NCBI GenBank assembly: GCA_003138365.1
Contig: PLFY01000084.1
Span: forward strand, 33,274 to 93,485
Reading direction: 5' to 3'
DNA from: Acidobacteriaceae bacterium
Lineage (GTDB): Bacteria; Acidobacteriota; Terriglobia; Terriglobales; Acidobacteriaceae
Length of the DNA: 60,212 nt
Shown: positions 1-8,577 of the stretch, one piece after another
Position numbering within the stretch: position 1 is the first letter of the stretch
Layout: the number at the start of each line of letters is the position of its first letter
Notes under the pieces: generated by a model
Database searches by the model: none
Seen by the model: the letters and a program-made list of their open reading frames with translations, nothing else
Told to the model about the DNA's origin: nothing
Position numbers and translations under genes: made by a program

Positions 1-20
1 ATGCTGATTCAGGAGGCGCA

Positions 21-437
21 GTGGCCACCCTTTCCGAGAAACTTCTTCTCAAGGATCACAGCGAGATCCTCGTTCTCAATGCACCTGAGAGCATCGAGCC
101 GGAACTAGCCCGCTTGCCCGTGGCCTCGATTCATCGCAGCCTCAAGGGACTCCGGGATGTCCGCTTCTCTCTCGCCTTCGTCACCCGCCAAGACGAAGTG
201 GATGCACTTGTCCCCCAGCTCGCCGCACGAGGCAAAGGCGACGCCGCACTCTGGTTCGCCTATCCCAAGGGAACATCGAAGAAATTCAAATGTGATTTCA
301 ATCGCGACACAGGCTGGAGCGCCTTGAAGGCCGCGGGATTTGAAACCGTGCGCTCAATAGCCATCGATGAGGACTGGACCGGGCTTCGCTTCCGCCGCAA
401 AGAGTACATCAAGGCGCGATCCAAACCAGCCGAATAG
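21..437 (+). CDS. Conserved hypothetical protein (DUF3052-like)
   Basis: Predicted 138-residue soluble protein with no signal peptide or membrane segment. The GTG start is chosen because a strong AGGAGG lies 4 nt upstream (11-16). The central part carries a 'LWFAYPKGTSKKFKCDFNRD' stretch followed by 'GWSALKAAGFETVRSIAIDEDWTGLRFRR', which resembles small bacterial DUF3052-like proteins. That family has no established function. It stands alone: the next gene (a Sir2 deacylase) converges on it 44 nt away. Gene reality is well supported by codon use and the ribosome binding site; family assignment is tentative. Confidence 0.75.
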   Translation: MATLSEKLLLKDHSEILVLNAPESIEPELARLPVASIHRSLKGLRDVRFSLAFVTRQDEVDALVPQLAARGKGDAALWFAYPKGTSKKFKCDFNRDTGWSALKAAGFETVRSIAIDEDWTGLRFRRKEYIKARSKPAE

Positions 438-481
438 ACGACCGGCTGACTCCGCTTACACCGCTAACTCCTCAAGCTCCG

Positions 482-1195
482 CTAGACCGCAAACAACCCC
501 GGCAAAACCTCCCCAGCCTTGCCTTCCACCACATGCGTAAAGGCCGAAGCATTCAACGGCGCCTCCGGTCCCACATACACCGTTCGCGCCCCACGCTGCC
601 GCGCCCAATGCACAAAATTGGCCGCCGGATAAACCGACCCTGAAGTTCCCACCACCACCATCAGCGTCGCCTTCTGGATCTCATCCTGAATCCGCTCCAT
701 CTCCAGCGGAATCTCGCCAAAGAAAACAATGTGCGGACGCAATCGTCCGCCGCAAGCGCACCGCCCCACCTCGTCCAGGCTCTTGTAAACCTTCCGATCC
801 TCAACCGGCGGCCGTCCGCACTCCCGCTCGCACCGCGCTTTGGTCAGTTCTCCATGCATGTGAACCAGCCGCACCGACCCCGCCCGCTCATGCAGGTCGT
901 CCACATTCTGCGTGCAAAGAAAAAAGCGCTCGCCCAGCCGCGCCTCCAACTCCGCCAGTGCAACGTGTGCCGGATTCGGCTCGGCCTTCGCGCCATCCGA
1001 CCGACGCCCCGAGTAGAACTCCCACACCAGCGCAGGATTCCGCTTCCACGCCTCCGGTGTGCAAACATCCTCGATCGAATGCCCCGCCCACAACCCGTCC
1101 GACGCGCGAAAGGTAGGCAGCCCGCTCTCCGCGCTGATCCCGGCGCCAGTTAGCACAAAGACCCGGTCATCCGGCGCAATAGAAATCTTGGTCAT
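482..1195 (-). CDS. cobB: Sir2-family NAD-dependent protein deacylase (CobB-type)
   Basis: Sirtuin of 237 residues that removes acyl groups from protein lysines using NAD. Visible motifs in order: GAGISAESGLPTFR (NAD binding), FYSGRR, TQNVDDLHERAG, HMHGE with the catalytic His, two Cys pairs (CEREC and CAC) for structural zinc, PHIVFFGE, and VVGTSGSVYPAANF. The Y-S-G-R within FYSGRR matches the YxxR motif that marks class III sirtuins (SIRT5, E. coli CobB), so desuccinylase/demalonylase activity is plausible. The reading frame extends 23 codons further upstream, but the ATG at 1195 fits family length. It is followed leftward by the converging gene at 21-437. Confidence 0.93.
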   Translation of the reverse strand: MTKISIAPDDRVFVLTGAGISAESGLPTFRASDGLWAGHSIEDVCTPEAWKRNPALVWEFYSGRRSDGAKAEPNPAHVALAELEARLGERFFLCTQNVDDLHERAGSVRLVHMHGELTKARCERECGRPPVEDRKVYKSLDEVGRCACGGRLRPHIVFFGEIPLEMERIQDEIQKATLMVVVGTSGSVYPAANFVHWARQRGARTVYVGPEAPLNASAFTHVVEGKAGEVLPGLFAV

Positions 1196-1290
1196 GTTCC
1201 AAGTCCCTTGAACTTCCCTTATGGGATTCGTCCAACCTCGGTGGGAGTGCCTTTTGCTGACCACTGATCACTGATCACTGACCGCTGCTT

Positions 1291-2259
1291 TCAGGGCTCC
1301 AGCAATACCTTTCCCGTCGTCTTGCGCGCCTCAAGATCGCTCTGCGCCTGCGCCGCATCGGCCAGCGAATAGATATGCTCAGTCCGCAGCTTCAGATCGC
1401 CCTTCGCCGCCCAACCCAGCACATCCCCGGCGCGAGCTTCCAGTTCCGCCCTTGTGGCGATGTAGTGCCACAACGTAGGCCGCGTCACGAACAGCGACCC
1501 CTTCCCGCTCAGTTGAATCAGGTCGAACGGCGGCACAGGTCCGCTCGACGCGCCAAACAGCGCCAGTAGCCCGCGCGGCCTCAGGCAGTTCAGGCTGCCT
1601 TGAAAGGTCGTCTTGCCCACCGAGTCGTACACCACGTCCACGCCTTTGCCGGCCGTGAGCCGCTTGACCTCCGCCGGAAAATCCTGCTCGGTATACAGAA
1701 TCACATCGGAAGCGCCCGCCTCGCGCGACAACTCCGCCTTGGCAGCCGTCGAAACAGTTGTAATCACCCGCGCGCCCAGCCGCACCGCCATCTGCGTCAG
1801 CAGCAGCCCCACGCCACCGGCTCCGGCATGAACCAGCGCCGTGTCCCCGGCCTTCAGCGGGAAGGTCGAGTGCGAAAGGTAATGCGCCGTCATTCCCTGC
1901 AGCATCGCGGCCGCAGCCTGTTCCGGGCTCAGCCCATCCGGCGTCTTCACCAGTTGCGTTGCGGGAACCAGCGCGTACTCGGCATAGCTGCCCAGCACGC
2001 TCACCGAGGCCACCGCATCCCCCGCAACAAATCCTGTTACGCCCGGACCCAGTTCCTCCACCGTGCCCGCAGCCTCGCTGCCTGGCGTCAGCGGAAGCGA
2101 GGCCTTGTATACGCCCTTGCGAAAATACACTTCAATGAAGTTGACCCCGGTAGCCTCAACGCGGATCAACACCTGCCCAGGTCCCGGCTCGGGAATGGGC
2201 AAATCGGCCAGCGTCAAGACCTCCGGCCCGCCTGTCTCGTGAATTTGGATAGCTTTCAT
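1291..2259 (-). CDS. Zinc-independent NADPH:quinone oxidoreductase (MDR superfamily)
   Basis: Medium-chain dehydrogenase/reductase of 322 residues starting MKAIQIHETGGPEVL, the usual start of quinone oxidoreductases. It has the GroES-like domain (residues about 1-120), then a Rossmann domain with VHAGAGGVGLLLTQMAVRLGA for NADPH, and lacks the Cys/His zinc ligands of alcohol dehydrogenases. The likely reaction is one-electron reduction of quinones or reduction of alpha,beta-unsaturated carbonyls; the substrate cannot be read from sequence. The ATG at 2259 is chosen over the upstream extension, which runs into repeat DNA. A CTGATCA-type heptamer array ends 4 nt after its stop codon. Confidence 0.9.
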   Translation of the reverse strand: MKAIQIHETGGPEVLTLADLPIPEPGPGQVLIRVEATGVNFIEVYFRKGVYKASLPLTPGSEAAGTVEELGPGVTGFVAGDAVASVSVLGSYAEYALVPATQLVKTPDGLSPEQAAAAMLQGMTAHYLSHSTFPLKAGDTALVHAGAGGVGLLLTQMAVRLGARVITTVSTAAKAELSREAGASDVILYTEQDFPAEVKRLTAGKGVDVVYDSVGKTTFQGSLNCLRPRGLLALFGASSGPVPPFDLIQLSGKGSLFVTRPTLWHYIATRAELEARAGDVLGWAAKGDLKLRTEHIYSLADAAQAQSDLEARKTTGKVLLEP

Positions 2260-2310
2260 GCCACGGCCAGAATGCACCCTCAGACCCGCCTGCTGCAAGG
2301 GGCAAGAATA

Positions 2311-2417
2311 GGGAACAGGGAACAGGGAACAGAGAGCCAAAACCCCGCCCAGGTATTGCCCAGGCGGGGATTCTATTTTCTTTCTGTTCCCTGTTCCCTA
2401 TTCCCTGTTCCCTGTTC
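2311..2417. repeat. Inverted arrays of the heptamer CTGTTCC / GGAACAG
   Basis: On the right arm five 7-nt units (CTGTTCC twice, CTATTCC, CTGTTCC, CTGTTC) occupy 2384-2417 and end next to the stop codon of the GT2 gene. On the left arm (2311-2332) the complementary GGGAACA unit is repeated three times. A perfect 17-nt inverted match pairs 2317-2333 with 2383-2399, so the whole region can fold into a long hairpin around the terminator at 2343-2369. Confidence 0.85.
2339..2369 (-). terminator. Rho-independent terminator after the GT2 gene
   Basis: Read leftward, CCCCGCC (2369-2363) pairs with GGCGGGG (2349-2343) and is followed by TTTT, a GC stem with a short U tract. It sits between the GT2 gene and the quinone oxidoreductase gene, both leftward, and would separate their transcripts. 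Confidence 0.6.
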
Positions 2418-2418
2418 T

Positions 2419-3411
2419 TCAGTCCCTGTCCGATATCATGCTCTGCTCTTCCGCAGAATTCAGACGCACGAGGCGTTGGACCGCATACGGGGTGCGCTGC
2501 TGGCCGGTGTGATAGTGACGCACAAGCAACTCGCCAAGAAGCCCGATGGCCAGCATCTGGATGCCGGCAACAATCAGCACCGCCCCGATCACGAAGAGCG
2601 GCCCATGCTGATCCATTACGTTCTGGTGGGGCTGCAGAACCTTCATCCCCAGCAATATTGCCGAGATGACGCTGCCCACCATGATGCCCAATGCGCCGAA
2701 GCCGCCGAAAAAGTGCAGCGGACGGCCCATGTACTTGAGCAGAAACCGGATGGTCAGCAAATCGAAGAAGACGCGGAATGTGCGCCCGATCCCGTAGTGG
2801 CTCTTGCCCCGCTCGCGGTTCATGTTCCTGATCGGGATCTCGCAGATCGACGCGCCATACCAACTGGCCAGCGCGGGAATGAAGCGGTGCATCTCCCCAT
2901 ACAGCGGAATATTCTGGATCACCTCACGGCGATAGGCTTTGAATGTCGTCCCGAAGTCGTGAATATCCACGCCTGACAGCTTGGCCATCAGCCAATTCGC
3001 GCAGTGCGAGGGAATGCGCCTCATCATCAGGTTGTCGATGCGAACCTTGCGCCAACCCGACACCACGTCATATCCCTCCTCGAGCTTCTCAATGAAGTTG
3101 GGTATATCGTTCGGGTCGTGCTGCAGGTCGCCATCCATGGCCAGGATAAACTCGCCCGAGGCATGGTCGAATCCGGCTGCCAGGGCCGAGGTCTGACCAA
3201 AATTCCGCCGCAGCTTCACCACCAGCACCCGGCTGTCCACCGCCGCAATCTCTTCCAGCAGCTTATACGTCCGGTCGCTGGACCCATCTTCCACCAGCAC
3301 CAGCTCGAAGCTATCGCCCACCTGCTCCATCGCCTGCTTCAGGCGCGCGTATAAGGCCGTTACGTTCTCCTCTTCATTGTGGAACGGAACGACAATGGAA
3401 TACTTGGCCAT
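2419..3411 (-). CDS. Family 2 glycosyltransferase (DPM1/ArnC-like) with membrane anchor
   Basis: 330-residue GT2 enzyme that probably transfers a sugar from a nucleotide sugar to a polyprenyl phosphate at the inner membrane. The N-terminal GT-A fold shows YSIVVPFHNEEENV, VEDGSSDRT, a RRNFGQTSALAAGF stretch and the metal-binding AMDGDLQHDP. Two transmembrane helices follow at about residues 228-255 and 268-295 (PLHFFGGFGALGIMVGSVIS and FVIGAVLIVAGIQMLAIGLL), the layout of DPM1/ArnC/GtrB proteins. No partner for sugar transfer is adjacent. The stop codon is immediately followed by a CTGTTCC heptamer array and then a terminator-like hairpin. Confidence 0.9.
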   Translation of the reverse strand: MAKYSIVVPFHNEEENVTALYARLKQAMEQVGDSFELVLVEDGSSDRTYKLLEEIAAVDSRVLVVKLRRNFGQTSALAAGFDHASGEFILAMDGDLQHDPNDIPNFIEKLEEGYDVVSGWRKVRIDNLMMRRIPSHCANWLMAKLSGVDIHDFGTTFKAYRREVIQNIPLYGEMHRFIPALASWYGASICEIPIRNMNRERGKSHYGIGRTFRVFFDLLTIRFLLKYMGRPLHFFGGFGALGIMVGSVISAILLGMKVLQPHQNVMDQHGPLFVIGAVLIVAGIQMLAIGLLGELLVRHYHTGQQRTPYAVQRLVRLNSAEEQSMISDRD

Positions 3412-3519
3412 ATCGTCAGTATAGATGCACTGTCAAGAAAAAAAGCTGGACTTCGTGACGGAATAAACGCCAAATCATGCCAGATCGGAATGCGCCATGT
3501 GCGCGGCAGCGAACAAGAC

Positions 3520-3840
3520 CTACCCCTCCAGCTCGTCGAGCATCGCCTGCATCTCACTGAGCGCATGGCTGTTCCCGCTGCGAACAGCGCTCGAAATTCC
3601 CGCCTTCAGCCGCTCGATTGCCTCCGCTGTCCGTGCTGCCTTGGCCAGCGTTTGTGCTGCCATAAAGTATCCGGCCGTATAGCCAGGATCATTCGCCAGC
3701 AGCGTGTCGAACTCGCCCACTGCCGCCGCCGTCTCACCACGATTGGCCAGCTCCATCGCCATGCCGTAGCGGGCAAAGCTATTCTTCGGGTCCAGTTCCA
3801 GAATTTCCCTGAGCCCCGCGATCTTGTCCACCTTGTCCAT
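3520..3840 (-). CDS. Tetratricopeptide-repeat protein
   Basis: Small 106-residue soluble protein built of TPR-like helical pairs: KIAGLREILELDPKNSFARYGMAMELANRGETAAAVGEFDTLLANDPGYTAGYFMAAQTLAKAARTAEAIERLKAGI. TPRs mediate protein-protein contacts; the partner is unknown. The start MDKVDKI (3840) is preferred because translation upstream of it loses the TPR pattern and crosses the divergent gene at 4037. Similar short TPR proteins are common orphan genes in Acidobacteria. Confidence 0.8.
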   Translation of the reverse strand: MDKVDKIAGLREILELDPKNSFARYGMAMELANRGETAAAVGEFDTLLANDPGYTAGYFMAAQTLAKAARTAEAIERLKAGISSAVRSGNSHALSEMQAMLDELEG

Positions 3841-4036
3841 CCTGTACCTGTCCGGCCCCGGTTTCCGCCGTTGCCGATTTGCGTAATTGGCCGCGATTGC
3901 CGAAACTGGAACTGTACGCCTCGTCCCTGGGCCTGTAAGGCCTGCCCAGCCCGGCCGCCGCCAGTTCCATTGTAGAGGCCGGCCTTCAAGACTCGGCAGC
4001 AAAGCCGAGGCGAACCCTGAATGGAGTAATCGCAGA

Positions 4037-4594
4037 ATGAGTTCCACCCAGACTCTCAACCAATCCAACCCGCCAGTGCGCACCGTCGCAAGCACCCAGT
4101 CGGAGATGACCGAGATCATCCTGCCCAACGACACCAACATACTGGGCAGCTTGCTCGGCGGACGCCTGATGCACTTTATCGATCTGACCGGCGCCATGGC
4201 CGCCTATCGCCACTCCCGCACCCACGTCGTCACCGCCGCCATGGACCACATCGACTTCATCCGTCCCGTGCACCTGGGCGATCTGCTCACCCTCAAGTCC
4301 AGCGTCAACCGCGCCTTTTCCACCTCGATGGAAGTGGGCGTGAAGGTCTGGGCAGAAAACACCCGCACCGCCGCGGTTGCCCACGTCGCCAGCGCTTACC
4401 TGGTCTTTGTAGCCATCGACCAGCAGGGCCGCCGCCAGCAAGTTCCTCAACTGCTGCCCGAGACCCCCAACGAACTCCGCCGCTACGAGGATGCCCTGCG
4501 CCGCCGTGAGCATCGCGAGGCGGAATCTGCTCGCCGCAAAGAGGCGCACATCGTAACCACCGCCCAGGAAGTTGCAGCAGACATCAAACCCTGA
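4037..4594 (+). CDS. Acyl-CoA thioesterase (hot-dog fold)
   Basis: 185-residue single hot-dog domain protein that should hydrolyse acyl-CoA thioesters. Diagnostic segments are ILPNDTNILGSLLGGRLMHFIDLTGAMAA (the N-x-x-G-x-L-x-G-G-x-L region with the catalytic Asp) and TAAMDHIDFIRPVHLGDLLTLKSSVNRAF, typical of the YciA/BFIT acyl-CoA hydrolase family. A charged C-terminal tail (RRYEDALRRREHREAESARRK) follows. The start MSSTQTLN at 4037 is the first ATG that gives family-like length. An Mrp ATPase gene follows 88 nt downstream on the same strand. Confidence 0.88.
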   Translation: MSSTQTLNQSNPPVRTVASTQSEMTEIILPNDTNILGSLLGGRLMHFIDLTGAMAAYRHSRTHVVTAAMDHIDFIRPVHLGDLLTLKSSVNRAFSTSMEVGVKVWAENTRTAAVAHVASAYLVFVAIDQQGRRQQVPQLLPETPNELRRYEDALRRREHREAESARRKEAHIVTTAQEVAADIKP

Positions 4595-4682
4595 GGAAAC
4601 AAAGCGACATTTCAATCTCAATTGGAACTGGGTTTCAACCCCCAGCCCCCAACCCGGCCCAACAAAGGAGCAACAAATCCAT

Positions 4683-5513
4683 ATGGCCCATTCACCTGCC
4701 ATGCCTTCCCCCGTGGCTTTGCCCGGCGTCTCCAAGATCGTAGCCATCGGTTCCGGCAAAGGCGGAGTCGGCAAAACCACAGTCGCTGTCAACCTGGCCA
4801 TCGCACTCTCGCGCCTCGGCCAGCGCGTAGGACTCATCGACGCCGACATCTACGGTCCCAACGTTCCGCTCATGATGGGCTCAACCCAACAGCCGAATGT
4901 CGGACCCGGCAATATCATCGAGCCCAACCTGACCCACGGCATCAAGACCATCTCGATCGGCTACATCTCGCCCGGCGACAAGCCTCTGGTCATGCGCGGC
5001 CCCATGCTCCACCAAATCATTCGCCAGTTTCTTCAACAAGTCGAATGGGGCCAGCTCGACTACCTCATCGTCGATCTCCCTCCAGGGACCGGCGACGTCG
5101 TCATCTCCCTCGTGCAGACCGTTCCTCTCACTGGCGCGATCGTGGTCTCAACTCCAAGCGATGTCAGCCTTCAGGATGCGCGCAAGGCCCTCGAGATGTT
5201 CGCCCAGGTCAACGTGGAAGTGCTCGGCATCGTTGAAAACATGAGCCACTTCACCTGCCCCCACTGCCACCAGGAGATCGACATCTTCTCCCGAGGCGGC
5301 GCCGAGCGCACCGCAAAGCAATTCAACATTCCTTTCCTCGGCTCCATCGAGCTGGTGCCCGCCATCCGTGAAGGCGGCGACCGCGGCCTGCCCGTCGCCC
5401 TGGCCGGCCCCAAGAGCCCCCAGGCGGCCGAGTTTTACGCCATCGCCGAGAAAATGATGCCTCTCGCCGAAGCCGCCGCTGCCGCCGCCACCGATGTCAT
5501 CGAGATCAGCTAG
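4683..5513 (+). CDS. mrp: Mrp/NBP35-family ATPase, iron-sulfur carrier
   Basis: 276-residue P-loop ATPase that carries and transfers Fe-S clusters to apoproteins. It shows the deviant Walker A GSGKGGVGKTTVAVNLA, IDADIYGPNVP, the Walker B region DYLIVDLPPGTGDVVISL, and the CPHC motif (in HFTCPHCHQE) that binds the bridging cluster in the homodimer. The N-terminal MIP18-like domain found in some Mrp proteins is absent. The start at 4683 is supported by AAAGGAG at 4664-4670; an in-frame upstream extension overlaps the thioesterase gene. Confidence 0.93.
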   Translation: MAHSPAMPSPVALPGVSKIVAIGSGKGGVGKTTVAVNLAIALSRLGQRVGLIDADIYGPNVPLMMGSTQQPNVGPGNIIEPNLTHGIKTISIGYISPGDKPLVMRGPMLHQIIRQFLQQVEWGQLDYLIVDLPPGTGDVVISLVQTVPLTGAIVVSTPSDVSLQDARKALEMFAQVNVEVLGIVENMSHFTCPHCHQEIDIFSRGGAERTAKQFNIPFLGSIELVPAIREGGDRGLPVALAGPKSPQAAEFYAIAEKMMPLAEAAAAAATDVIEIS

Positions 5514-5558
5514 ACGGGAACAAGCCGCAAGGGCCTTTTTTTAAGCTGAAACGCACAA

Positions 5559-5582
5559 AGAGCGAGGCGCAAGCCTCGCTCT
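5559..5582. terminator. Perfect 10-bp hairpin between convergent genes
   Basis: AGAGCGAGGC (5559-5568), loop GCAA, GCCTCGCTCT (5573-5582). It lies between mrp (ending 5513, rightward) and the YXWGXW gene (ending 5602, leftward). Neither side has a long T tract, though the leftward side is T-rich, so bidirectional termination is a reasonable but unproven role. Confidence 0.6.
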
Positions 5583-5601
5583 CTGCGTCCGCAGTTGCAA
5601 T

Positions 5602-5892
5602 CTACCGCCAGTGCCCTTCTACGAGCACCCAATGGTCGCCTTTGTGCACCCACTTGTGCGCAACCCAACGCCCGCCGGGATGTGGCGGACGGTCCCAGCG
5701 GCCGGGGGTCCAGATGTATTGGCCGCCTTCGTAGCGATGATAGCCGTCGATCCACACGTAGCCACGGTCCGGCGGCGGTGGCCGGCGCTCAACAATGGGA
5801 GCCGGTGGTGCTACGCGAATGACAACCTGCGCAAACGCTGCCGCAGGCACCAGTGTGAGAGCAAGCAAAATTGCCAGTGCAATCTTCTTCAT
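5602..5892 (-). CDS. Secreted YXWGXW-repeat protein
   Basis: 96-residue exported protein. MKKIALAILLALTLVPAAAFA is a classical Sec signal peptide. The mature part is short and aromatic-rich, with the repeats GYVWIDGYHRYEGGQYIWTPGRW and HKWVHKGDHWVLVEGHW, the pattern of the YXWGXW (BcpO/WXXGXW) repeat family of unknown function. The ATG at 5892 is chosen because it starts the signal peptide and has GGAGG about 12 nt upstream. Confidence 0.85.
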   Translation of the reverse strand: MKKIALAILLALTLVPAAAFAQVVIRVAPPAPIVERRPPPPDRGYVWIDGYHRYEGGQYIWTPGRWDRPPHPGGRWVAHKWVHKGDHWVLVEGHWR

Positions 5893-6058
5893 GGCGAATC
5901 CATTCCTCCAGGGGTTTAAGTGCCTGCCGGAATCTTGCGTGCGTTCCGGCGCGTTTCTCATATCAACGTCGAGCTGCGGGAATAGTTGCGCGTCACAGGT
6001 GACCCGCACTCACATCCTTTGTACAGCCCATGTCGTCATCCAAGGTGAGCCGGATTGC

Positions 6059-7087
6059 TCAGTCCCCGTCAATCTCTTCCCCCAGCGCCTCCGCAGCCGT
6101 AACGCAAGCCGCGCGATCCACATCCAGGTGCGTCACCAGCCGAATCGTATCCTTGCCTACGGCGCTCATCAGCACACCGCGCGCTTTCAGCCGATTCGCC
6201 AGCTCCGCTGCACTTCGCCCTCCCGTCAAGCTGAAGACCACGATGTTGGTCTCCACGGAATCCAGCTCGATCTCGACGCCTTCCATGTTCGACAATGCCT
6301 CAGCCAGCAGCCGCGCATTCGCGTGGTCCTCGTGCAGCCGCCCCGGCCCTTGCTCCAGCGCAATCAGTCCCGCCGCGGCCAGCACACCCGCCTGCCGCAT
6401 TCCCCCGCCCAATGCCTTGCGGAAGATGCGCGCCCGCTCCATCTGCTCCGCCGATCCCGTCAGCATCGACCCCACCGGCGCGCCCAGCCCCTTTGACAGG
6501 CAGAACATCACCGTATCGAATCCGCTCGTCAGCGTCTTCACATCCACACCCAACGCCACAGCCGCATTGAAAATCCGCGCTCCATCCAGGTGAACCGGGA
6601 GCTTCCGCTCCTTCGCGCCCATCCAAATCTCTTCCAGCACAGGCAGCGGCGTCACGGTTCCACCCGCGAGATTCGCCGTATTCTCAATCTCAATCAGCCC
6701 CGTCGCCGCACGAAACGCGCCACGCCCAGTGATCGCGGGCTCAATGTGCTTCCAGGTCAAGATTCCCCGCTCGGCAACAACCGCCCGCACCAGGCAGCCG
6801 GAAAACACCGCTGTCGTGGCCATCTCCCAGTCCAGAATGTGCGCGCGCGACTCCGCGATCACTTCCTGCCCCGGCTGTGTGTGCAGCCGAATCGCAATCT
6901 GGTTGCCCATGGTGCCGGTGGGCACAAACAGAGCGGCCTCGCGGCCAAACACCTCGGCAGCGCGCCGTTCCAGCAGGTTCACAGTGGGGTCTTCGCCATA
7001 GACGTCGTCGCCCACCTCGGCCGCCGCCATCGCCGCCCGCATCTCAAGCGTGGGCCGCGTAACCGTATCCGAACGCAGATCGATCAT
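6059..7087 (-). CDS. ltaE: Low-specificity L-threonine aldolase
   Basis: PLP enzyme of 342 residues cleaving L-threonine or allo-threonine to glycine and acetaldehyde. It starts [37 protein letters not shown], the canonical N-terminus of the family. The PLP-binding Lys is in [14 protein letters not shown], and the [15 protein letters not shown] segment holds the Asp that contacts the cofactor. Length and motifs match the family. The start at 7087 removes 19 unlikely upstream codons. No neighbour suggests a dedicated pathway. Confidence 0.93.
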   Translation of the reverse strand: MIDLRSDTVTRPTLEMRAAMAAAEVGDDVYGEDPTVNLLERRAAEVFGREAALFVPTGTMGNQIAIRLHTQPGQEVIAESRAHILDWEMATTAVFSGCLVRAVVAERGILTWKHIEPAITGRGAFRAATGLIEIENTANLAGGTVTPLPVLEEIWMGAKERKLPVHLDGARIFNAAVALGVDVKTLTSGFDTVMFCLSKGLGAPVGSMLTGSAEQMERARIFRKALGGGMRQAGVLAAAGLIALEQGPGRLHEDHANARLLAEALSNMEGVEIELDSVETNIVVFSLTGGRSAAELANRLKARGVLMSAVGKDTIRLVTHLDVDRAACVTAAEALGEEIDGD

Positions 7088-7270
7088 TGCTGCCAATTCC
7101 CTCTTCCTTCCTCGTCTTTGGATCGTTCCTGAATGGATTTCCAATGAGCGTCTGCATTCGGTCCAATCAACAGAATCAAATCAGCCCGTTCGCCCGCCAA
7201 CCTGCTAATTCGCTAACGCCGCTTCAGCAGCTAACGGTCCGTGGTAAAACTCGCAAATCCTGAAAACCTT

Positions 7271-7332
7271 CCCTCAGGGGCTGAAGCCCATCCTTTAGTT
7301 TCAACGTCTTACGGCACGACTAAAGTCGTGCC
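7271..7332. repeat. Paired palindromic (REP-like) element
   Basis: CCCTCAGGGGCTGAAGCCC (7271-7289), a 23-nt spacer, then GGCACGAC-TAAA-GTCGTGCC (7313-7332) followed by CTTTCAAA. The same element, reverse-complemented and with a 22-nt spacer, is found inside uvrC at about 38656-38722, and a degenerate copy at 8612-8678. Confidence 0.85.
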
Positions 7333-7398
7333 CTTTCAAAACATGACTTTTACCACAGGCTGCTAACGTGCTCACACGGCTGACTCCGCAATGCCCCG

Positions 7399-7432
7399 CT
7401 GTTCCCTGTTCCCTACTCCCTGTTCCCTGCTC
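7399..7432. repeat. CTGTTCC heptamer array abutting a stop codon
   Basis: Units CTGTTCC, CTGTTCC, CTACTCC, CTGTTCC, CTGCTC directly touch the stop codon of the gene at 7433. The order of consensus and variant units is the same as in the array at 2384-2417. Confidence 0.85.
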
Positions 7433-8434
7433 TTACGGGATCTGCGCCATTGGCAGCTCGATCACCGGTGTTCGCTTGCCGTCCTTCATCGCGTAAGCCC
7501 ACAGCCCGTGAAAGTTCTCCCTCAGCCCCGAATGTGCCTTGAGCAGCGCGCTCAGCACGGCAACCGCCTCGGTGCGCAACGCAGCCGGATCGGTCACTCC
7601 CGTCGATTCGTAGGTCACGCCCAAATCCGCCTGGTGGAGCGAAGCGTCCAGCCGGATCGCGTCGATCTTCCACGTGCGCGGACCATCCGGAATCGTATAG
7701 GGAAAAGCATCCTGCGGAGAATCCTTGATCTGCGCTTGCTCCTGCCCCAGCTTTTCCAGGTTCGGCGAAGAGATGAAGTCCACCGGCATCAGCAGGAATC
7801 GCGCCGCCTCGTAACTGAACCACGCGCTCCATTGCTGGTCCGATCGCGCCAGATCGCGGGCGTGCGTCCAGTACCACACCCCATCGTGTCCATCGAAGAT
7901 TCCCTGCCGCACTGACAACCCGGCCAGCTTCCATGCCGCGGTTGCACCAGTCGGGTCCCAGGCCACAATGATTCCCATCTGCCCGCCCAGGGCAGCCCCC
8001 TCGGCATCGGCCAGCACCACCGCATACCGCCCCGGCGGCAATGCCCGCATCGTAATGGTCACCGTCAGCGAACCGCTTGAGTTCGAGCAGAAGAACTGGG
8101 TATCGGCCGGCGTCGCCAGGCTGCTCGCGTCCAGCAGGTACACGTTCCGCAGTTGCACCTGCCCGCCCTTCATCAGCGGAGCGGCAGCCTCGACAGCCCC
8201 GCGAATCCCATCCCACTCCGCCGCTTCGGCCGGAAACAACGCGGCTTGAAGCGAGGCATAATCCTGCTGCACCACGGCTTCAGACAGCCGTCCGCCGATC
8301 GCCATCAGCGCGCTGCGATCCTGCGCCGGCAACTCCGCCTGCGTCACGCAACTCGTGGCCTGACTCGCCACCGGCATCGCCAGCAGAACCGTGGCTGCCA
8401 AAACCTTCCAGCAGAGGCGCATCTCCCCAGGCAT
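7433..8434 (-). CDS. Secreted protein of unknown function
   Basis: 333 residues. The ATG at 8434 has AGAGGA about 8 nt upstream and opens a signal peptide (LCWKVLAATVLLAMPVASQA). The mature protein has a first part rich in Ala (two Cys, in TSCVTQ and FFCSNSSG), a beta-rich middle (LTVTITMRALPPGRYAVVLADAEG) and a C-terminal part with WYWTHARDLARSDQQWSAWFSYEAARFLLMPVDFISSPN. No catalytic motif or named domain is recognised; it looks like a conserved acidobacterial envelope protein. A second ATG lies 12 nt downstream. No operon partner. Confidence 0.75.
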   Translation of the reverse strand: MPGEMRLCWKVLAATVLLAMPVASQATSCVTQAELPAQDRSALMAIGGRLSEAVVQQDYASLQAALFPAEAAEWDGIRGAVEAAAPLMKGGQVQLRNVYLLDASSLATPADTQFFCSNSSGSLTVTITMRALPPGRYAVVLADAEGAALGGQMGIIVAWDPTGATAAWKLAGLSVRQGIFDGHDGVWYWTHARDLARSDQQWSAWFSYEAARFLLMPVDFISSPNLEKLGQEQAQIKDSPQDAFPYTIPDGPRTWKIDAIRLDASLHQADLGVTYESTGVTDPAALRTEAVAVLSALLKAHSGLRENFHGLWAYAMKDGKRTPVIELPMAQIP

Positions 8435-8577
8435 CCTAAGACATCCTCTCTGCCCAGCGAAACTCTTCTTCGAGCGTCTCCGGGCCACTGTTAGTCTAGT
8501 ACAGTGGAGCGGCATCGGATTTGCCGCATCCCATCGCTCAACCAAGTCAACCCGCCGCTGCCGTCCCTGGGGAACCG

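Larger units (their letters stand above)
7088..7432. other. Intergenic region with REP-like element and heptamer array
   Basis: 345 nt between the leftward gene at 7433-8434 and ltaE. It holds no convincing ORF. It contains the palindromic element at 7271-7332 and the heptamer array at 7399-7432, described separately. No clear promoter for ltaE was recognised. Confidence 0.7.

Noticed and set aside
1600-2976. 458-codon open frame on the plus strand
   Set aside because: It runs antisense across both the quinone oxidoreductase and the GT2 gene and through the repeat region; no domain.
5559-5582. Hairpin as a riboswitch or small RNA
   Set aside because: Too small, and its position between convergent gene ends fits a terminator or palindromic repeat better.
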